Positions 1 through 24,749 of a stretch of DNA of 64,000 nt are shown here, piece after piece (position 1 is the first letter of the stretch; each line of letters opens with the position of its first letter). This DNA is from Morella rubra (Eukaryota; Streptophyta; Magnoliopsida; Fagales; Myricaceae), in assembly GCA_003952965.2 (NCBI GenBank), contig CM025856.1, forward strand, positions 27,991,334 to 28,055,333, in the 5' to 3' direction. Made by a program: the position numbers and the translations under genes. Below the pieces are notes generated by a model. The model did no database searches, was not told the origin of the DNA, and saw nothing but the letters and a program-made list of their open reading frames with translations.

Positions 1-122
1 CACTCAGGTAATGTACGCACCTTTTTTCTTATTTAGGTGATGTAAGTTAAAAGAATAGCATCAGCACATCAGTCATCATTCCCATAACTTATTGAAAAAT
101 ACATCATGTTAGAAGTAGAAAC

Positions 123-6940
<6,818 letters not shown>

Positions 6941-7237
6941 CTTCTTCGTCTTCCTTGTTTTTCTTCGGCCTTTCGCGGTTTGTGTCAAGTGGTTTTATCC
7001 GAGGGTGTTTAAAGTTTAAACGTAAGAAATATGAACTCAGGAGAGACGGGCTTATAAGACTGGGTCGGTTCCAGCTAGATCAATATTAATCCACAGGCCA
7101 ATGCCAAAGATCGTGTTGGGCTGATAGGTTGTAAAGTTTTGCACTGGTCTTAAAAATGTACCCATGGGGAGAGAGAAGGAAAACGATGGACGAACTTGTT
7201 TTGACCAAAGGACGTTCGTGTAAAAACTACTGGCCGT

Positions 7238-7395
7238 TTAGGACATAAATGAAAAACTTTTTACTGTTGACGGAATATGTTTTCCGTAGTCTGTAAAACT
7301 TTTACAGCTGGGCGGAAATTGAATTCCCCGTTTCGAAAACACTTTTACGGATGCGGAAAATGTTTTCCTTACCTGGAAAACAATTAATGGAGAAT
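7238..7395. repeat. GGAAAA-type repeat, block A
   Basis: Diverged units of the same family as the long array at 9.66 kb: stretches like CGGAAAATGTTTTCC alternate with AAAACTTTTAC and end in a GGAAAAC motif. It lies upstream of the synthetase start and before the exon-2 relic. Confidence 0.7.
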
Positions 7396-7411
7396 GGATA
7401 ATTAGAAACGC

Positions 7412-7670
7412 AAACGACAGTAGTGACCATTGAATAGATGACGGAATTACTTTGTAGAGCTCCGGAAAGACGGCCTGTGGCACAACGAGTTCAGAGACCA
7501 GACACTACAAAAGCACCGGAAACTGGTGCCACGAAGGTCAATGGGACGCGGAGAACGACGAACCGAAGCAGTTGCCTTCACGTACCTTCATTTGGAATCC
7601 ACAGCACCTGCTCCAAATAAATGAAATGGCTAACGACAAGCGCAAAACATAATTTATACATCTGATAGTG
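7412..7670 (-). pseudogene. Duplicated relic of TrpRS exon 2 with flanking intron
   Basis: The stretch aligns by eye over its whole length with 6583-6830, which holds TrpRS exon 2 and its intron borders. It keeps the same orientation and shares blocks such as ACTTCGTAGAGCTC-like and GAACGACGAACCGAAG. Intron sequence is copied on both sides, so this is a DNA-level duplication and not a retrocopy. It has many substitutions and no neighbouring exon 1 copy, so it is probably non-functional. Confidence 0.8.
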
Positions 7671-7782
7671 TTTTTTTTTCTAAGTATATATATTCCAATT
7701 TTCTAAGTATCCATTATTTAAAAGCAAAAAATATGGACCCAAATTTTGAATACATGGCATGGCACCAAATTTATATAAATAA

Positions 7783-9597
7783 ACCTGAGGGATAAACTAA
7801 ATTTTGTGGTGAGTATTAGCGTATATATGATGGAAAATGTTTTCCGTAATCTGGAAAGCTGTTACAGCTTGCCGGAAAATAGATTCCCTACATAAGAAAA
7901 CGTTTTTACTGTTGTCGGAAACAATTTTCCAGATTACCTAAAACTTTGCTGCTGGCCGAAAAATGGTTTTCTCCACCCGTAAAGTTTTTACTGTTTGGGA
8001 AAATTAATTGTCTGGACAACTTTTTGTCTATCCGAAAAAATGGATTCCCCATGCAGAAAAACTTTTCCCGATGGATGAAATTGTTTTGCTTATCTGAAAA
8101 AAAGGATCGCCCAATGTATGTAAAATTGTAAACACTTTTACTGTTGCCCGAAATTGATTCCCTAATTCGAAAAGATAGTTAGTGAATTAGGTAACCCATA
8201 ATAACTAAATACAACTATTTAAAGTAACATAAATTACAAGTAGTAACATAATTAAATACTGACAATGGGCCAAAATTTTAACCCAATGAAATAATAACAA
8301 AAAAATTTCTCTCTCTTATTAAAAATTATCAATTTTTATTATAAATAAATATAAAAAATTCATTCAAATTATTTATCTCTTCATTCAAATAAATAATAAT
8401 CATTACACAAGATAATATATTTTAGAAGAAGAAAAGACTAACGAGAAAAGGGAAGAAAAACGAAATGGACAAAATTGTGTCGTCGGGAAGTTGTTAGCGT
8501 AAGAACTACTGGGCGTTTAGAACAATTGGGGAAAAAATTCACTGTTCACGGTAAATGTTTTTCCGTTGTCGGTAAAATTTTGCAGCTGGCCCGAAGTTGA
8601 ATTCCCCAAAACCGACCAAACATTTGCGGATGCCGGAAAATATTTTTCTGCAACTGGAAGACAGTTATTTAAAAAATGGAGGACATCTATTGTAGTTTTT
8701 TCATTTACTTTGGTACCGATTGTTTCTTTAATATTTTAGGGTATAAAAATTTTTAACAAAATAAACATATTTCAAAATTTTTAACTTTTACACATACATA
8801 CTTCACTTTTCATAAATCTTAATAAATCTCAATAAAGTAAAGATTCCCAAAATTTCAGAAATATTCTTCAAAATTTTGGCAAACAAACACCCCTTTTATT
8901 TCTTAGAACTTGCTGCCACGATTAACTAATTTGTCATCAATCGAGTCACGCTCTACACGAGTCAGAACCATCAAGTAATCTGATCTATTAGACATAATAG
9001 AACACAAAATTCAGTCACATTTTCATAGCCACATTCTTTTTGAGACTTACTTGATATGTTGTATGTGTTCGAAATTTGTCAAATACGTTTTATCTGCAGT
9101 GTGTTAAAATTGAATTAGGTTCGTTTGAGTCCACTACACAACAGGTGGTGTTTGGGATTCATCATCTTCACTTAAAAAAGATAAAGCAACGACAAAGAAA
9201 TAAAATATTGGGAGAAAACAAAAAAACACAGTTGAAATACATAAGTAACCTTCTATATGATATTCTTGAAATAGCCTTGGTGTTTATTTACTAGAGGAAC
9301 TCATCTACAAAGGTTATACTTAATATTTAAATGTTCTTTGAATTAAATGAGTTCAAGATAAAATAAGTACATAAAATATTTTTCCGGTTTAAAATAAAAT
9401 TAGAGTGCGCATATACATTCATAGACACGTAGATTATCAAAAAGTATCTTTTAAATTACAGTTGTTTGTTCTTTTGGGGATCAAGTGGTTACTCAAGACA
9501 TTTACAAGTGAAATAAATTGCATTTGATAGAAAAACTAATGAAAAACTCTCATATAATGGTATATACCCACCACTAAATGTAGTTTATCCCTCAGGT
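7783..9597. mobile_element. Candidate element bounded by inverted ends
   Basis: The left end reads ACCTGAGGGATAAACTAAAT and the right end, read on the other strand, reads ACCTGAGGGATAAACTACAT, with similarity continuing through GTGGTG. I found no convincing target-site duplication and no transposase. The interior holds more GGAAAA-type repeats (about 7830-8160 and 8500-8670) and AT-rich DNA. A third similar end lies near 11636-11670. This could be a MULE-like non-autonomous element or nested fragments. Confidence 0.4.
7830..8670. repeat. GGAAAA-type repeat, block B (interrupted)
   Basis: Diverged copies of the family: GGAAAATGTTTTCCGTAATC, CTTTTACTG, GATTCCCCATGCAGAAAAAC-like segments at about 7830-8160 and again at 8500-8670, separated by an AT-rich stretch without visible coding potential. 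Confidence 0.6.
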
Positions 9598-9649
9598 GTA
9601 TTCAAATAATTATTTTAATTTAAGTCCCTACGTTTTAATTTTTACGGCT

Positions 9650-11300
9650 GGGCGAAAAAGTGATGAAATTTATGAACAAAAAATTGTATGGATGGTGGAA
9701 AATGGTTTACCTGAGCTGGAAAGTGTTTTAGCTGATATGAAAAACATTTACGGATGCTGGAAAATGTTTCCCTGATATGAAAAACTTTTACGGATGCTGG
9801 AAAATATTTTCCGTGAGCTGAAAAATATTTTACGGATGCTGAAAAATGTTTTCCCTAATATGAAAAACTTTTCAAGGATGCTGGAAAATATTTTTCCTGA
9901 TATGAAAAACTTTTACAGATGCTGGAAAATATTTTCCGTAAGCTGAAAAACTTTTTACGGAAGCCGAAAAATATTTTCCCTGATATGAAAAACTTTTTAA
10001 GGATGCTGGAAAGTGTTTTTCCATAAGCTGATATGAAAGACATTTATAGGTGCTGGAAAATGTTTTCCATAAGCTGAAAAACTTTTACTGATGCTGGAAA
10101 ATGTTTTCCCTGATATGAAAAACTTTTACGGATGCTGGAAAATATTTTCCGTCAGCTGAAAAACATTTTACGGACGCTGGAAAATGCTTTCCCTAATATG
10201 AAAAACTTTTACGGATGCTGGAAAATATTTTCCGTGAGCTGAAAAACATTTTACGGATGCTGGAAAATTTTTCTCTGATGTGAAAGACATATATATAGAT
10301 GCTGGAAAATGTTTTCCATAAGCTGAAAAACTTTTACTGATGCTGGAAAATGTTTTCCCTGATATGAAAAACTACGGATACTGGAAAATATTTTCCGTGA
10401 GCTGAAAAACTTTTACGGATGCTGAAAAATATTTTCCGTGAGCTGAAAAACTTTTACGGAGGCCAGAAAATGTTTTCCTTGAAATGAAAAACTTTTTAAG
10501 GATGCTGGAAAATATTTTCCGTAAGCTGAAAAACTTTTACGGATGCTGGAAAATATTTTCCATGAGCTGAAAAACTTTTACGGAGGCTGGAAAATATATT
10601 TTCGTGAGCTGAAAAACTTTTTTCGGAAGCCAGAAAATGTTTTCCTTGAAATGAAAAACTTTTTAAGGATGCTGGAAAATGTTCTCTGATATAAAAGACA
10701 TATTTATAGATGCGGGAAAATGTTTTCCATAAGCTGAAAAACTTTTTACTTACGTTGGAAAATATTTTTCCTGATATGAAAAACTTTTACGGATGCTGGG
10801 AATTTTTATCTGTGAGCTACAGTAAAACTTTTTACGGATGCTGGAAAATGTTTTACCTGATCTGAAAAACTTTTACAGATGCTGGAAAATATTTTCCGTA
10901 AGCTGAAAATCTTTTTACTAATGTTGCAAAATGTTTTATCTGATCTGAAAAACTTTTCCGGATGCTGAAAAACATTTTCCGGCAACTGTAAAAAGTTTTA
11001 CAGATGCCGGAAAATGTTTTTCGTAATCAGAAAAACTTTTACAAGCGGCCGGAAAATAGATTCCCTACGCGAGAAAAGTTTTTATTGTAGACGAAAAAGT
11101 TTTCCAGTTTACAGAAACTTTTTAGCTGGACAGAAAATAGTTTCTTCAATCGGAAAAGTTCTTAATATGTTACCGAAGTAGTTTTCGAAGTTTTTTTACT
11201 GCTGGCCGAAAAATGGATTGCTAAACTTACCATTGCCCGAAATGGATTACTTCCCCAATTCCAAAAAACTTTTCCGTAACTTTGAAATTTTTTCTAAAAT
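9650..11300. repeat. 41-bp tandem array with GGAAAATATTTTCC palindrome
   Basis: About 40 head-to-tail units of roughly 41 bp. The core of each unit is an A-rich half (GAAAAACTTTTACGGATGCT) followed by GGAAAATATTTTCC or GGAAAATGTTTTCC. Units alternate between a TGATATG start and a GAGCTG start, giving an 82-bp higher-order period. GGAAAATATTTTCC is a perfect 14-bp palindrome. Both ends of the array are more diverged than the middle. Short open frames in it are by-products of the repeat and not genes. Confidence 0.9.
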
Positions 11301-11640
11301 GCTGTTTGGCCTGCGAGAAAATCTAAGGTAAGGAATACTATAGTCTTCAAGTTTGGTTACATTAGTTTATCCCTCAACAAATTTCCCAGCAACAGTCACC
11401 GTGAATGCGTCCCAATTACCGAATTTGCTTTGATGGGAGTTCAATAGTAGGATACGAGCTTGAAATCAATTATGAACAGGGATGAGGGAGCTTAATATGT
11501 TTTTTTCGCCCTTTTCAGAATGTTTTGGAATTGATTTCGCTGATGATTTTATTATTATTGTCATGGATTGCTGACTTTCTGCCGCTTGTTATTGCTTTTG
11601 ATTACAGTGATGGTGGTTATTGTGGGGCTTTATATATCAC
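11286..11640 (+). pseudogene. Duplicated relic of cereblon intron 1 / start of exon 2
   Basis: This stretch aligns by eye with 12505-12860, including GTTACATTAGTTTATCCCTC, the segment TACGAGCTTGAAATCAATTA, and the polypyrimidine tract and acceptor leading into exon 2 of cereblon. After the acceptor only about 20 bp of exon-like sequence follow before similarity ends at a TATATCACCACAAAATGTAG motif. It is not expressed as a proper exon as far as I can tell. Confidence 0.78.
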
Positions 11641-11749
11641 CACAAAATGTAGTTTATCTCCGAAGATTAGAGAAATAATCTGTTAATGTCCCTACATTTT
11701 ATCTAACCAATCTTAATCCGAAACCAAATCAACGATGACACCTCACTTT

Positions 11750-12125
11750 TATGGTTGGCCGGAAAATAGATTCCCCACATAAGAAAAGTTTTTACGGTTA
11801 ACGGAAAAAGTTTTCTGAATTCTGGAAAACTGCCGCTGAATGGAAAATGGTTTCCCCTAATGGTAAATTTAGCTGGTTGAAAATGTTTTCCGTAATCTGG
11901 AAAATTTTTATGGCTGGCCGGAAAATAGATTCCCCTGCATAAGAAAAGTTTTTACTGTTTACGGAAAATATTTTTTAAATTCTGGAAAACTTCCTCTGAA
12001 CGGAAAATGGTTTCCCCTCGTGGTAATTTTTTTGGCGTTTTCGGAAATTGTTTTCCGTTATCTGTAAAACTTTTTTCGCCTAACCGAAAATGGATTCCCT
12101 ATGCAGATAAATTTTCACCGATGGA
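11750..12125. repeat. GGAAAA-type repeat, block C
   Basis: Diverged units of the same family (GGCCGGAAAATAGATTCC, TTTTACTGTTTACGG, GGTTTCCCC) running to within about 100 bp of the cereblon start, so it forms part of the upstream region of that gene. Confidence 0.65.
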
Positions 12126-12144
12126 TGCGACGAAAATTTGCTGC

Positions 12145-12152
12145 TATATATA
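12145..12152 (+). promoter_or_regulatory. Putative TATA box of cereblon gene
   Basis: TATATATA stands 83 bp before the ATG, between the repeat block and the coding region. The spacing would give a 5' leader of about 50 nt. This is inference from position only. Confidence 0.45.
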
Positions 12153-12227
12153 CACTTCGGTAGCGGTAAAAGAACACTTCTTCGTTTCAAACAAAACCAA
12201 AACGCCGAGTGAGAGAGTCGCGGGGTA

Positions 12228-15200
12228 ATGGAGGACGAAAGGTTATTAGAGATGGAAAGGTACCAGATGGAGCAGATTCGAGAGCTCGATCTTGAGGAAT
12301 TGCAAGTCGAAGAGGTCGATGACCTCCACGACTCGTCTGACGATGATCTTGGCGCCGCGTAATTTCACCATCCTCTTCGTCGTTTTTTCATCATTATTAG
12401 TTTAACTGTGGTTGGGGTACCATCATGTTCTCAATATTATCTATGTCGTATGGGACCTAACTAGGTTCTTGCATAATTGTAATTTCTCATGTGGGAGAAT
12501 TGCACTTTCTAAACTGCTGTTTGGCTTGCGAGAAAATCGTAGGTAAGGAATGGGAGATTATAGCCTTCTAGTTTTGGTTACATTAGTTTATCCCTCAACA
12601 ATTCCCAACAACAGTCACAGTGAATGCGTCTAGATTACTTAATTTGCTTTACAAATCCTTTTGGTTCGCGGAAGTTGACATACGAGCTTGAAATCAATTA
12701 TCAACAGGGGATGAGTGAGCTTAAATGTTTTTTCCTCCTTTCAGAGTGTTTTGGAATTGATTTCTCTGATACGTTTTTATGTTATTGTCATGGGTTGCTG
12801 ACTTTTTTCCGCTTGTATTGCTTTTGATTACAGTGATCGGGTTTATGGCGGGGCTGCTTCGTCTGTTGAATTTACATTCAACACTGGTTTGGCTTCGTTA
12901 CATTCATATCTTGGCGGTAGGCATATGGTGTTCCGTTGTATGTATGTGCATATATTGGTGCTCATCCCTGCCATCAAGGGTTTATATATCACTTGCTTGT
13001 GACAGAGGTTGAAGACACTCACCGTAGGATGGCTTTCTTGGAAGGTGGTGCCATCTTAAAACTCCCACTGTTTGTTCTGGAAGGTATTATTTATTTATGT
13101 ATTTTAAAGGTTAGGGTGTTAACTTTTAGTTGCGTACCTACATGGTTGGCTTAGTAAACTCTATCTAGGTTACAACTTAGTCATCTTTGTGTGAAGTTAT
13201 ACACCATTTGAGAAAGCAGTAAACATTTTCTGGTACGTGAGAAAGTGAAGACTCTGTATTCATAGTTGTAGTGAGCAGTGACAAAAAGAACATTCAGGTT
13301 GTTGTTTGGTGTTTATCTTACATATATTATTTTTTTGGAGGACGGTTGATGTTGGTGCAGTATTTATATTAATGTATGTTTATTACATACTTGTGTCTAC
13401 TTATGTCTGTATGTGTGTGTATTTGTCCTTTTCCGTTCTCATTCAAGAGCCATTACATTCAAAGAGCTTTTGTGGAATCATGGATCAGCTCTAAATCAGT
13501 TGTCATAACCTTCTAAACTTAAAAAGCAGTTCTAGCTAAGTACCTTCAACGTTGCAAGTTTTAAGACCCCATGCCTTAGTCTGATTGCTGAGGGTTTAGT
13601 GTATCCCCTTTTAAGTAGCATCTTTTTTCTTTTGTCCTGGGGATGCCTTCATAATGGTCTTCCTTTTTGTCCACTTTTATTATTTTTTTCTTAATGGAGA
13701 TCCATGCGATATTTGTCAGGAGTTGTTCTGTTCCCAGAGGCCACCCTTCCTCTAAGGGTTATTCAGCCAAATTTTATAGCTGCCGTTGAGCGGGCATTGA
13801 CCCAAGTCGATGCTCCTTATACACTTGGTGTGGTAGGTGAACTTCTTAAGATTGTTTTTCACTTGCTCTATCTATGTTTGGGATATCTTCCTCTAGCTTT
13901 TGCTTGAATGTTTTACGAGGTTGCGAAACTTTTCCAGGTTCGTGTATACAGAGTTACTGCTAACGGAAGAACAAGGTTTGCAACTGTTGGAACGACAGCA
14001 GAGGTATAGTTACAGAACCCTGCTGCTCAATCTTTTTTCCCCCTTCCCTTTTCTATTGGTGAGGATGTAACTTATATTTGTGTGTGCAACAATTTGTTGG
14101 AATTTGAAAGGAATATAGCATGTTTTTGTTCACGAATGTGCAATCAAAAAGTCAAGGAAAATTCTTCATCAACAAACCCCCTCTCCCACCCCCAAAACAG
14201 AGAAAAAGAGAAATAAAAAAATTCACAATAGGATGCTGAATGGCCATGGCCAGAAAATTTTGTCCTAAAATACATTATGACGTACAGTACACAGACCAAT
14301 TTTGGAGAAATATGTTCTTCTGTGCTCATAATTTCAAAGAATTGCATTGACTCATTCCAAATGTGCACTTTTTCCCGGGTTTTTGCATACAGATTTTGGA
14401 TTATGAATCTTTATTCATTTAATGTGGAACTATGTTACTAGATTGGATATTGAGAGAATGGAAACATGTTGTTTCAGCCTAAAGGGTAAATTCGGAAAAT
14501 GGAGGTTGCCTTTTATATGTGGAACTAATTTTTCATTGTGTTGTGATAATTGTGCTACCTTTCCATTGATATGATAGCATTTTTCCCAGTCGATAGAGGT
14601 TGGAAATTTTTGGTTGCACGTGTACCTTCCTTCATGTGGACTAATTTGGGCTATTTATGGGCACTGTAAAGTTATGTAAGCTAGATATGGAGTATTTTCA
14701 GAGCATAGAGCAAAACATCCCTAGAAGTTTTTTTTTTAAAAAAATCATCTTCATGTTTCTTATGGCCTAAACTTTTCTTATTTCACTTGAAGGCGAACAG
14801 TTGTTATGGACTCTTTTAAAATCTCCTTTGTTTTCTCGTACTTCTAATTCTCTTTGCACTCCTCTGTAAATATAAAATTGAGTATACTGATCAAAGGAAA
14901 AAATATTATTTGTGATACTGATCTTTTTAACAAATGTGAACATATGAATTTATCTGTTGGTTAAACCTATTCATAATCTTTTGGTTCCTTGAATTACTTT
15001 GCGATATCCTTCTGTAGTAGTATATTCATAGCAAAAGAATGTATTTCATAAAATGAAAGATAATTATTGTAATCTTATCCCCCCACCCAAAAAAAAAGGT
15101 GAATTCTTGGCTCCACTGCCTATGTCAAAAATGAAAGTGAGACAATCTCCATCTAAATGCAGTTTGCCTGTCTAAGAAACCTGCTAGCAAAGTGCCCGTC

Positions 15201-18200
15201 CTAATGTGAGCTAGAGGAATTCTATGCCTGTGGGATTCTTCATTTGGAGTGTCAGATTTTGGGATCTAGTGTCTGTTACATTCTATAGAAATAGCTTATA
15301 CACTTGGTAAACTGACTGTTACAGATACGGCAGTACCGGCGGTTAGAGGATGGTTCACTGAATGTGGTTACTCGTGGCCAGCAGAGATTTCGTCTAAGGC
15401 GACATTGGACAGACGTGGAAGGAGTGGTGAGGAAATATTATGTTTACCTAGCCAAAAAGCATACTATTATGCTTGAATAATGTTTCTATACTTTATGTTC
15501 AGTTTCCTATTTCAGAAAAGGCTTATTTTTGGTATTTCTAGCCATGCGGAGAGGTCCAAATTATCGAGGAAGATCAGCCATTAAGGACTCCATGTGATGC
15601 ATTTGGAAAATTGACACCATGTATTAATCTTCGGAGCCACATGCAGTCACATATGGGGTCTTTAAATGCTTCTCGTGCTAAATTGCATCAATCTAGGGTT
15701 GAGGACAAAGTTTCAGACTCAAATTCTGAAGAAAGCTTTGAGAGTGCGCTCTCTGTTGCAGAAAGGAGAATCCACCATTCAGTGGTTGATCCTTCTTATG
15801 GGTGTACTGTGATGGATGAATCCACAAGCAGTGATGATGAAGAGTTCTTGTCTGAGTCAGACTTGCAATTTAGAAGACCTTTCCAGAATGACTCAGAATC
15901 TATAGGGTCATTGCAAGTAGACTGCAAGACACAAATTGAAACTGCTGAATTGGGTTTGGGGAACAGTTCCAATTCCGGAAAAAAATCTTCCAAAGGTGAA
16001 GAGCTAGACAGGTGTTGGAGAAAAACAGATATCAACCAGTTCCGAAGGGTTCCAAGAGCATTCTGGCCCTACTGGGTATACCGTATGTATGACTCCTATT
16101 GCCTTGCTGAAAGGGCTGCAGGTAGTTCTACTTTACTTTTGTCCATGGCCCTACATTCTGCCTGCCTTTCTCTTAAATGTAGTTTTTGGGCTTCAATATT
16201 GTAAGTCGAAGGGTCTTCTTTGTGAAAATTTCCCAGGACTAAAATTGTTCAGTGTTTGCTATTATTTAAGTCAAAGCACGCTAATAGGTTCACCTTTGAT
16301 CCCTCCATGAAGCGTGTGAAACATTTTTAAACATCACTGTACTGGACTCCACAAACGTCCTCAAAGAAGGGTTTTCTAGTCATGAAAAGAGTTCTGGAGA
16401 ATTTTCTTGAACCTTATAGAACCAACCATGTTATCCTTCTATGATTGATAATCACTCCTTTCTTTCTTTTTTTGTTTTCCCAAATCCCCATTTTCCTAAC
16501 TTTTAACAACAAAGGGGGGGAAAAAATTCTTTCTAACTTTAGTTCCAATCACTATTTTTGGGACATCTTCCTGTTCTCGGCAATTATTTTTTTTTTTTTT
16601 AAAAGATTTGTAGCTTTTTCTTTGTTGGGTTTTAGGTTGGCCTTTTTTCTTGTTTTTCTCCTATACGAAAAAGAAAAAAAAAAAAACTGTACTGATAGAT
16701 AAAAAAAAAAAAATCATTTTTGGACTTTGTTTTCACTACTGTCTGCTTGTGATACTCCTGTTTACATGCTGATATGTTGTAGATATGTGGAAAAAGATAG
16801 TTGGGGCACCCAGCATGGATGGCCTTGTTCGGAGACCCGATCTTTTGTCATTTTCTATTGCCAGTAAAATCCCTGTTTCTGAATCTACAAGGCAGGAGCT
16901 CCTAGAGATTGATGGGATTTCGTATAGATTGCGTCGGGAAATAGAGTTACTTGAGAGTGTCAATCTTGTTCGATGTAAAAACTGTCAGGTAATATATCAT
17001 CTACGTTCCAATCTCTCCCTCTCTACTCTCTGTACATAACTCTATATATGCTCTTGTGTGGTTATGTGTATTTGCCGTTGCCAACTGGATTTGCAGTGGC
17101 TCATGTTTGATGGTTGGTTCCATTCTTCCATTTTTCTTTGATGCAGACTGTAATAGCAAGGCGGAGTGAGATGTTGGTCATGTCTACTGAAGGCCCTCTC
17201 GGTGCTTATGTAAACACACATGGTTCTGTACATGAGATAATGACTCTCTACAGAGCAAATGGCTTGGCACTGATAGGGAGATCACAGATAGAATACAGCT
17301 GGTTTCCTGGGTATGGAATTATGCTTTTCTCTCTTCTGTCCCAGCAACTTGTTCAAAAAATATCTGCTCGTGCAATTTTACCTTCCATAAGTAAAAAGAT
17401 TGTGCGCTACAGCCAATGAGAAGGGTGCCTGGAACCTTGGAAATGAGCCGGGAACTGATGCTACTGGATGCATTGACATTGCTACCCAGCTATCGTCAGT
17501 TGCCTTTTGTCCCAATTTCTGTATAGGCATAGAGATTTACATTATAAGTAAGCTGGATTTGTTCAGGCTGATATCCGACTCCAACTCTGAGGGATGATGC
17601 TAGGAATTCACTATTGAGGGGGCCAATTGCATAATAAAAGCATTGGGGAGGGGGGGGGGAGCAAAATGAATATAACATTAAAAAAAAAAAAACTAATAAA
17701 AAAATCATTAACAAGGCCCTAAAAAATGGCTCTATCTTTTCAGATTTTGGGCCCAGCCCCCTCGCCTTGCCTTTTCGTCTTTGCCAACTCTACTTAGGGG
17801 CGGTCATATCAGGTTGCAGGATGAATTCGAGCATCCTTTTGGAACTTGTCTCTTTTGACTAAATCCAGGGTTGGATTTTCGCTCTCCCACCCCCTTCTCT
17901 GGTTTCTACTTATGTGGCTCTTTAGATTAGCTCCTTACGTCTGGCAACTAGTCAGAAGGCACTAATAGGGTCTCTTTTGAGATATTAGTATGGTAACTAC
18001 CAGCTGGCCATCATATATCTCCTCTTCTCTTCTATGGCTATTCCTTAACATTAATATTGTATGGAGCATTTCGATTTTCCAACTTGATTGAGATGAGAAG
18101 TTATGGATGATTTGGGAAAATGCATTGTTACTTGACAAGTGCAAGCAAATTGTAAAGATGGTTTTTACTTGTTTCTGGCATGCCTTCTTGAGAACTTCAT

Positions 18201-18395
18201 CGTAAAATTTTTAGTGTTTATGCAGATATCATACTTGGTGACTACTTTTGCAGGTATGCGTGGACAATCTCTAGCTGTGCCACTTGTGAAACCCATATGG
18301 GGTGGCTATTTACTGCCATAAACAAGAGGTTGAAGCCCAGGTCGTTTTGGGGGATTAGGAGTTCTCAAGTTGCGGATGACATGCAGAAACACTGA
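12228..18395 (+). CDS. CRBN: Cereblon homologue (LON substrate-binding domain + CULT domain)
   Basis: Substrate receptor expected to work in a CUL4-DDB1 ubiquitin ligase. Ten exons: 12228-12358, 12834-12916, 13006-13083, 13720-13832, 13938-14003, 15325-15426, 15542-16121, 16783-16988, 17147-17310, 18254-18395. Phases agree; 554 residues. An acidic N-terminus (about 1-60) precedes the LON-like domain (starts near residue 90 with GVVLFPEATLPLRV). The large exon 7 encodes a Ser/Asp-rich insert, typical of plant members. The C-terminal CULT domain has the four zinc cysteines (C449, C452, C516, C519) and the three cage tryptophans (W505, W511, W525) that in human cereblon bind glutarimides. The start is the first ATG after a TATA-like box. 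It is transcribed away from the TrpRS gene and towards the malic enzyme. Confidence 0.94.
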
Positions 18396-19000
18396 AAATT
18401 TTAGGTGCTTCCTTGAATTTTCCAGTCAAATATGTAATGAGGTTAATGCCTATAGTGTCTATCTCGCTGTTGGACCCTATGTCAACAGTTTACACAACAA
18501 TTTACAATGAGTCTCCCTTAACGAGTTTGCATGATTGCTGATGCTACCGCAATCCAAATCTGTACAAATAATACACCTTTCTTCTAGCTACTGCAATCCA
18601 ACCTTTTAGTCCAACTTGATCCAAATTTGCTGATGCTCACGGAAAAAGAATAAAAAGATCCGAATTCGCTGATGTGGAAGTGAAGTCCATGGCAATGTGG
18701 GTAATCTGGGTAAGGGAATTTATGAGATGAATTAAACACGAGTCGGGTGTTAATTTGGTGGGAAGCTTATTACAAACTAAACATTGACAATCTTCTGTTA
18801 CAAAAGATATTCATTTAACCACTTTCTTTGAATATAATAGATCACAGAGTATTAATTATCCTTAATAGTAAAACTGCGACAGTTTCCAATTTGCGAAGAG
18901 AGGACTAAGGGAAACCAAATCATTTGGGGGTGAAGAAAAAGAAATAAAAGGAAAAAAAATGGAATCTCAGATAAGTTGCTGACTGCAACATGAAGAAATT

Positions 19001-24646
<5,646 letters not shown>

Positions 24647-24749
24647 CCACGCTTTTCTCCCGATGCCCACTAATCTCTGCAAATATTTAGACGCTTGAAC
24701 GCAAACCAAGCAGAAACAAAAAAACACAACGACCAGAAAGCAAGACGGA

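Noticed and set aside
9855..10043. Open reading frame inside the repeat array
   Set aside because: Its Phe/Ser/Lys-rich translation simply follows the 41-bp unit and has no gene features.
9650..11300. Possible CRISPR-like array
   Set aside because: The units are contiguous satellite-type repeats with no unique spacers, and this is plant nuclear DNA.
15796..16035. Minus-strand ORF opposite cereblon exon 7
   Set aside because: Antisense shadow of a Ser/Asp-rich coding exon; no independent support.
17600..17790. Possible second hAT MITE in the last cereblon intron
   Set aside because: GAGGGGGCC and GCCCCCTC are inverted, but no target duplication or clear ends could be found.
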